The notes under the pieces are model-generated. The model saw nothing but the letters and a program-made list of their open reading frames with translations. It was not told the DNA's origin and did not search any database. The translations under genes and the position numbers were made by a program. A stretch of 11,213 bases of DNA from Chloroflexia bacterium. Its GTDB lineage: Bacteria > Chloroflexota > Chloroflexia > Thermomicrobiales > UBA6265. Shown in pieces: positions 7,417-11,213 of this stretch. The stretch's first letter is position 1. The number at the start of each line of letters is the position of its first letter. The stretch spans positions 1 to 11,213 of the forward strand of contig JACCVC010000191.1 in the NCBI GenBank assembly GCA_013698305.1. The letters run 5' to 3'.

Positions 7417-7454
7417 CGAACACGCCCCGGTCACGATCGACCGGGGCGTGTTCG
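7417..7454. terminator. Perfect 16-bp hairpin between convergent genes, likely bidirectional terminator
   Basis: CGAACACGCCCCGGTC (7417-7432) and its exact reverse complement (7439-7454) enclose a 6-base loop ACGATC. It lies 28 bases after the stop of the secreted-protein gene and 25 bases from the stop of the convergent lipoprotein gene, the expected place for a shared terminator. Neither side has a T-run, so it departs from the classic intrinsic terminator, but stem strength and position make termination or mRNA end protection likely. Confidence 0.7.
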
Positions 7455-7478
7455 CAATGTGTCTCAGCTCACGGAGGG

Positions 7479-7751
7479 CTATGGTTCGTCGGTAGCAGCC
7501 GCGTCGGGGGTGGAAGGCGCCAGCAACCGCGCGGACTCCGTGGCCTGCAACTCATCGACGACTGATGTACGCTGCGCATCCTCGAGCATCCCGCGTTGCG
7601 CTTCGTCGGCGTCGCCAACCAGGCAGCCTGTCAGCACGCTGGCAGCGACTATTGCTGTCATGGCGAGCCTCGCGATCCGCGTTCGCGTGCCATCGCTATT
7701 CGGCTGCCGGTTGCGGAGGAAGGTAGGCGCCGAACGCATCCTGATACTCAT
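7479..7751 (-). CDS. Small lipoprotein of unknown function, starting inside the recombinase gene
   Basis: 90 residues from the ATG at 7751, chosen because GAGG (7761-7758) lies 6 bases before it; the ATG at 7739 is an alternative that removes four residues. The N-terminus carries a long Arg-rich region, then a hydrophobic core (MTAIVAASVL) and a lipobox LTGC with C43, so a lipid-anchored exported protein is predicted. The mature part is only about 48 residues, acidic and probably disordered (GDADEAQ, STPDAAATDEP). The first 56 bases overlap the end of the tyrosine recombinase gene in another frame, which suggests translational coupling. The same frame is open further upstream, but there it is only a shadow of the recombinase. 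Function is unknown; the clean lipoprotein signal is the main reason to accept it. Confidence 0.6.
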   Translation of the reverse strand: MSIRMRSAPTFLRNRQPNSDGTRTRIARLAMTAIVAASVLTGCLVGDADEAQRGMLEDAQRTSVVDELQATESARLLAPSTPDAAATDEP

Positions 7752-8739
7752 CTGCGACCTCAACTCCAGATTGGTGGACATAGATTCGCGTGGTTTGCGG
7801 CGACGCGTGCCCAAGGATCGTCTGCACCGTCGATTCCCGGACCCGCCGTCGGACCAACTCCGTCGCGAGGCCATGCCGGAACGAGTGTGGGGTGACCTCG
7901 TTCTCGATGCCGATCGCTGTGCAAAGCTCGGCGACGATATGCTCCACCGTTCGCGGACTGATCTGCTTGCCCGGCAGCCCCACCTTGTCCCTTCCGGAAA
8001 ACGCCGGAAAGGCGCCTGAACCACGAACCTGATCGCCTCGCGCCTTCCAGTAGGCGACCAACGCCTCCGCCGCCAATGCGTCGAAATGGACCGTGCGGCT
8101 CTTGCTGCCCTTGGCGCGGTAGATATGCGCCCGACCGTCGTCCAGCGACACATCCCGGCGCCGCAGGGCGCACAATTCGGACACGCGCACGCCAGTGCGG
8201 AACATGAACAGGACCATCGCTTGCACCTTCAAACGCCGCAAGTCCAGATGAGGTTTCTGTTCAGGCGGACGAGATGAGACGTACTGAACGATCGTTTCCA
8301 GGTCTTCCAGCTTCACATCAGGTGGGGGAGGGGTGAACCGGGGCATCATCGCCGCGATCCTGACCCGGATACGATCGGTGCTCAGCTCCGGGTGGAGATC
8401 GTACGCGCTCAGGTACGAGCAGAACTTGCGGACTGCAGCCAGCGTGTTCTGCGCGGTGCGCATGGCTGACACCTCTTCGGGCGAGCGGACATCCTCGGGC
8501 ACCAGCACCGAAGCAAAGTTGGTGACATGTTCCACCGTGATCGCTTCGACCGGCGCCTGTTCGGGATCGATCCCCTCATGGCGAGCCAGGTGTCGAAAGA
8601 ACTTGTCGATCCCGATCCGGTAGGTCGTGCGGCTCTTTGGCGCCAGCCGCAGGTCGCCGAAAAAGATATCGGCGGCGGCTGAAATGGTCAACGTGTCGGA
8701 CTGGATTGATGCAGGAATCGAGGCTGCTTCGGAGTTCAT
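7696..8739 (-). CDS. Tyrosine recombinase / integrase (XerC/XerD-like architecture)
   Basis: 347 residues. The ATG at 8739 has GAAAGG 9 bases upstream. The N-terminal half (about 20-120) matches the helical SAM-like core-binding domain (TTYRIGIDKFFRHLARHEG, VRKFCSYLSAY). The C-terminal catalytic domain has a full active site: R185 in FRTGVRVSELCALRRRD, a Lys of the beta-hairpin (K210 or K213, AKGSKSRTVHF), H285 and R288 in TPHSFRHGLATELV, H311 in ILGHAS, and Y320 in TTRIYVH. Known: such enzymes cut and rejoin DNA through a 3'-phosphotyrosine, acting in chromosome dimer resolution or in integration of mobile elements. Length and domains fit a Xer-like or stand-alone integrase. No att sites, tRNA or phage genes are visible, so a mobile element is not supported. 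A TATAAT box lies just upstream, and the next gene overlaps its end by 56 bases. Confidence 0.92.
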   Translation of the reverse strand: MNSEAASIPASIQSDTLTISAAADIFFGDLRLAPKSRTTYRIGIDKFFRHLARHEGIDPEQAPVEAITVEHVTNFASVLVPEDVRSPEEVSAMRTAQNTLAAVRKFCSYLSAYDLHPELSTDRIRVRIAAMMPRFTPPPPDVKLEDLETIVQYVSSRPPEQKPHLDLRRLKVQAMVLFMFRTGVRVSELCALRRRDVSLDDGRAHIYRAKGSKSRTVHFDALAAEALVAYWKARGDQVRGSGAFPAFSGRDKVGLPGKQISPRTVEHIVAELCTAIGIENEVTPHSFRHGLATELVRRRVRESTVQTILGHASPQTTRIYVHQSGVEVADEYQDAFGAYLPPQPAAE

Positions 8740-8757
8740 GTAACATCGCCTTTCGCG

Positions 8758-8772
8758 TGTACGTACATTATA
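8758..8772 (-). promoter_or_regulatory. Promoter -10 and overlapping palindrome upstream of the recombinase
   Basis: On the minus strand a perfect TATAAT occupies 8772-8767. The -35 region at normal spacing is weak, which fits a promoter that needs an activator or is kept low. A perfect 10-bp palindrome, TGTACGTACA (8758-8767), abuts it and covers the predicted start near 8760, so a dimeric protein bound there would block initiation. The ribosome site and ATG follow 20-30 bases on. Confidence 0.5.
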
Positions 8773-8803
8773 CGCAATCGAGCGATGGCGGCGAGCGCCT
8801 TGT

Positions 8804-8821
8804 ATCCTGATCAGGATCCTG
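8804..8821. promoter_or_regulatory. Overlapping palindromes at the end of the pseudo-receiver gene
   Basis: ATCCTGATCAGGAT (8804-8817) is a perfect 14-bp palindrome and overlaps CAGGATCCTG (8812-8821), a perfect 10-bp palindrome. Together they spell ATCCTG, ATCAGG, ATCCTG in series. They span the stop codon of the pseudo-receiver gene and lie about 32 bases upstream of the recombinase TATAAT, close to where an activator or repressor might bind. Function is inferred from position and symmetry only. Confidence 0.3.
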
Positions 8822-9203
8822 GACTGGCGTACTTCTGGACGAGATCGGGCAAAGAACTGGTAAACGCCCCGTTGGAGATGACCCGGGTGACGCCCGCCTG
8901 ACGCGCCGCCGCGAATCCCGCGGTGTCCTTGTGCGGGCCAAAGGCAATGGTGGGCATGTCGCTCTCGTTCAGCACCGGCGCGAGAGCATCCCAGGCGATG
9001 CCGTGGTTGAAGTCGATAATCCCGAGTGCCGGTTGTCCGGAATCGCGCACCGCCGACTGAAACCCGGTTTCGTTCTTGACGATCTGCGAACGGTATCCGA
9101 TCTGTTTGAGGGCATCACGTATGCGCATGGTGAAGAACAGGTCGCTGGAGAGGACAAGCACCGTTTCTCCGTTGCTTTTCGGGTTGGATGGTTCGTTGCT
9201 CAA
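8811..9203 (-). CDS. CheY-like pseudo-receiver domain protein
   Basis: 130 residues with a TTG start at 9203, chosen because AGGAG lies 5 bases before it. The order of strands and helices fits a stand-alone receiver domain: TVLVLSSDLFFTMRIRDALKQ (14-34), ALGIIDFNHG with D64 at the usual phospho-acceptor strand, MPTIAFGPH (83-91), and GVTRVISNGAF (104-114). Other key residues are absent: the first strand has SSD, not an acidic pair at its end; the fourth strand lacks the conserved Ser/Thr; and the KP after the fifth strand is replaced by SN. Known: receivers lacking the Lys usually do not switch by phosphorylation and act as constitutive or ligand-set protein-binding modules. No output or DNA-binding domain is attached. 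It follows serA after 47 bp and precedes the recombinase, so it may share the serA transcript. Confidence 0.72.
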   Translation of the reverse strand: MSNEPSNPKSNGETVLVLSSDLFFTMRIRDALKQIGYRSQIVKNETGFQSAVRDSGQPALGIIDFNHGIAWDALAPVLNESDMPTIAFGPHKDTAGFAAARQAGVTRVISNGAFTSSLPDLVQKYASPGS

Positions 9204-9250
9204 GCGTGCTCCTGATGCGATCTGCTCATATATCTGGCCGAGCCATGCAT

Positions 9251-11213
9251 TTAGCTCACCACACTGGGCACTGGCCGGGTTTCGGCCCGGATACCCGATA
9301 GCTGAACTGGGTCAACGTCGTCCATCGGCGGCAGCGCGACGACAAAGGCGTTCTCGACCGCGTCGGCGGCGCGTATCTGCTCCAGCACCTCATCAGGGAT
9401 CGCCTCGTCGACGTTGGTCACCATCATCGCCTCGCCCAGCGGCGCGTCCCGACCCACCTGCATGCCCGCGATATTGACGCCGTAGCGCCCGAGGATGGTG
9501 CCCAATCTACCGATCACACCGGGCTGGTCGCGGTGATGGGTGATGAGGACGTGACCCGACAGCGGGCGCTCCAGCGAGAAGCGATCGACCTCGATGATGC
9601 CGGCCTGCGTCCGATCCCACGAAACGGTGACGGTGTGATTGCTGTGACCCGATGCTGAGAAGATGAATCGCGGGATTCGGTCCGGATCGTCCTCACCCGC
9701 GACGCTGGTGATCTCAAGTCCGATTTCCTGAGCGATCACGCGGGCGTTGACCGGCGTTACCCGTCGGCCCAGCCATTGCTGCAACGATGCACACAGCGCG
9801 GTGCCGAGCAAGAGCTCCGTCAGGCTCCCGGATACCTGGCCGGTCACCTTGATGCCGTACTGGTTGGGAATATCGGAGGTGAGCACCGCCAGCAGTTTTC
9901 CCGCGGCGGCGGCGACGGTCGTCAGGCGACGCAACTCCGGCGCGTTCAGCGTTGCGCTGGGCAGATTCACGCCGTTGGAGACCGATTCACCTCGCAGCGC
10001 CGCCAGGGTCGAGGCGCCGATCACCCGACCGACGGCCTCCATAGCCTCGGCGCTCTGGCCACCGGTGTGCGGCGTCACCACGACGTTTGGCAGTGAGAAC
10101 AGCGGACTCTCCCGGCACGGCTCGCTGGGAAAGACATCGACCCCTGCGCCGGCGATATGACCATCCTGGATGGCGCGGGCCAGGGCATCCTGATCGACGA
10201 CCTCGCCCCGCGCGGCGTTGATCACGATCGCTCCCCGACGCAGTCGATGAAGCGTGCGCTCGTTCAGCATATGATGCGTCTCGACCGTGGATGGGCAATG
10301 GAACGTGACGACGTCGGATTGATCCCAGATTGCGTCGAGGGAGACCGCTTCGGCGCCGAGCTCCTGGAAGCGGCTCTCGGGGATGTGTGGATCGTGGGCG
10401 ATGACACGCATCTCGAATGCCTTGAGCCGTTTGGCGACAATCGATCCCACCCGGCCAAGCCCGACGATGCCGACGGTCCGGCCACGCAGGTCAATCGGCT
10501 TCACCTGCTTGCGCGCCCATTCTCCCGACCGCGTGGTCGCGTCGGCAAAGGTGATCTGACGGGTGATCGCCAGCAACAGCGCGATAGTGTGCTCTCCCGC
10601 CGACGTCGCGTTTGCGCCCGGCGCGTTCAGCACCAGTATCCCGGAGCGAGTCGCTGCGTCCAGGTCGATGTTGTCGACGCCCACCCCGGCACGGGCAACG
10701 ACCCTCAGCCGGGGCGCTGCCGCCAGGACCTCGCCGGTGACCTGGGTCTCGCTTCGCACCACGAGGGCGTCGGCGTCCCTGACCGCCTTCAACAACGCCG
10801 AAAGGTTGGTGCCGTCGACATCGACGACATCTGCCTGCGCCTCCAGTTGGGACCGGGCGATCTCGTGAATCGCGTCAGCGACCACGATCCTGGGTCGAAC
10901 AGGGACGGCGTCGTCGGAGATCGGCGGCAGGTCAGCGGTCACGGCGGCGCGGCGACCATCGAGGTCGCGGATCTTGCCGATCTCCGCCAGAATCTGCTGG
11001 AAGGTCTGGACGCGCTGGATCATCGGGTCGGCGACGTCGAGCAAGGACTGGTTGCGATCGATCAGGAAGCAGGAAATGCCGCCCGCGGCGTAGTTTCGGG
11101 CGTGCCGCTCGCTGTCCTCTACGGCGAAGCCGCATCCCTGCCGTCGAGCGATGGTCATCTTGTCGTCGGCGAACAGGACGTTGATCGTCGGGAAGCCGTG
11201 GGTCTTGAGCCAG
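9251..11213 (-). CDS. serA: D-3-phosphoglycerate dehydrogenase (SerA), apparently fused to an N-terminal HAD-like segment; 5' end outside window
   Basis: The frame is open from the right edge (first full codon at 11212) to the TAA at 9251, giving 653 visible residues. SerA catalyses the NAD-dependent oxidation of 3-phosphoglycerate, the first step of serine synthesis. SerA homology starts near residue 106 (RPRIVVAD). It shows ARAGVGVDNID, GLGRVG (251-256) with D274 for NAD, INAARGEVVD with R335, SEP with E364 and TPHTGG with H382 (catalytic Arg-Glu-His), then the ASB intervening domain (about 423-550), an ACT domain (about 553-626, HRDQPGVIGRLGTILG) and a short tail. This is the long SerA type, often inhibited by serine. 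The first roughly 85 residues are not SerA: GFPTINVLFADDK, FAVEDSERHARN and IQRVQTFQQI resemble the end of a 5'-nucleotidase-type HAD phosphatase (motif III Lys18, motif IV E32-D33). I see no good ribosome site for an internal SerA start, so fusion is the simplest reading. Confidence 0.9.
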   Translation of the reverse strand, partial: WLKTHGFPTINVLFADDKMTIARRQGCGFAVEDSERHARNYAAGGISCFLIDRNQSLLDVADPMIQRVQTFQQILAEIGKIRDLDGRRAAVTADLPPISDDAVPVRPRIVVADAIHEIARSQLEAQADVVDVDGTNLSALLKAVRDADALVVRSETQVTGEVLAAAPRLRVVARAGVGVDNIDLDAATRSGILVLNAPGANATSAGEHTIALLLAITRQITFADATTRSGEWARKQVKPIDLRGRTVGIVGLGRVGSIVAKRLKAFEMRVIAHDPHIPESRFQELGAEAVSLDAIWDQSDVVTFHCPSTVETHHMLNERTLHRLRRGAIVINAARGEVVDQDALARAIQDGHIAGAGVDVFPSEPCRESPLFSLPNVVVTPHTGGQSAEAMEAVGRVIGASTLAALRGESVSNGVNLPSATLNAPELRRLTTVAAAAGKLLAVLTSDIPNQYGIKVTGQVSGSLTELLLGTALCASLQQWLGRRVTPVNARVIAQEIGLEITSVAGEDDPDRIPRFIFSASGHSNHTVTVSWDRTQAGIIEVDRFSLERPLSGHVLITHHRDQPGVIGRLGTILGRYGVNIAGMQVGRDAPLGEAMMVTNVDEAIPDEVLEQIRAADAVENAFVVALPPMDDVDPVQLSGIRAETRPVPSVVS

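Noticed and set aside
7752..8153. Upstream extension of the lipoprotein frame to 8153
   Set aside because: It is Arg/Ser-rich and antisense-like in composition, lying wholly within the recombinase coding region in another frame; only the end from 7751 has a lipoprotein signal.
7479..9203. Integrated mobile element or prophage carrying the recombinase
   Set aside because: There are no paired direct repeats, tRNA target, excisionase, transposase or phage genes, and flanking genes have similar composition.
11041..11158. ATG at 11158 as the true start of the SerA protein
   Set aside because: It falls in the middle of the HAD-like segment, and the frame stays open to the window edge with residues that continue the HAD pattern.

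Overview
The window reads as a stretch of ordinary-looking chromosome from a GC-rich bacterium with short intergenic gaps. The gene style suggests Chloroflexota, perhaps Thermomicrobia: Tat-type lipoproteins with Pro/Ala-rich linkers, free use of GTG and TTG starts, a long-type SerA and stand-alone tyrosine recombinases. This taxonomic call is inference from style; the window has no rRNA, tRNA or other phylogenetic marker.

Layout, left to right. Bases 1-751 (+) hold the C-terminal part of a mannonate dehydratase/RspA-type enolase-superfamily enzyme. Bases 881-2539 (-) encode an ABC-F ATPase, and just upstream of it on the same strand lies a small, very acidic protein of unknown function (2708-2959, -). 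A 319-bp gap with only weak regulatory candidates leads to an orphan polyamine-type solute-binding lipoprotein (3279-4487, +). It meets, tail to tail with a 4-bp overlap, a gamma-glutamyltransferase-like Ntn hydrolase (4484-6061, -). That gene diverges from a secreted protein of unknown function (6208-7389, +) that looks internally duplicated. A perfect 16-bp hairpin (7417-7454) separates it from a leftward gene cluster.

The right third is a run of minus-strand genes. Read 5' to 3' they are: a long D-3-phosphoglycerate dehydrogenase (SerA) whose frame is open into a HAD-phosphatase-like segment that leaves the window; a CheY-like pseudo-receiver with a TTG start; a tyrosine recombinase with a complete catalytic set and its own TATAAT box; and a tiny lipoprotein whose start lies inside the end of the recombinase gene.

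Most genes have unrelated roles (sugar acid catabolism, ribosome-associated ATPase, solute capture, gamma-glutamyl chemistry, serine synthesis). The observations most worth a second look are the apparent HAD-SerA fusion and the pseudo-receiver/recombinase/lipoprotein series with palindromes around its promoter. I see no CRISPR array, transposon ends, prophage structure or RNA gene.
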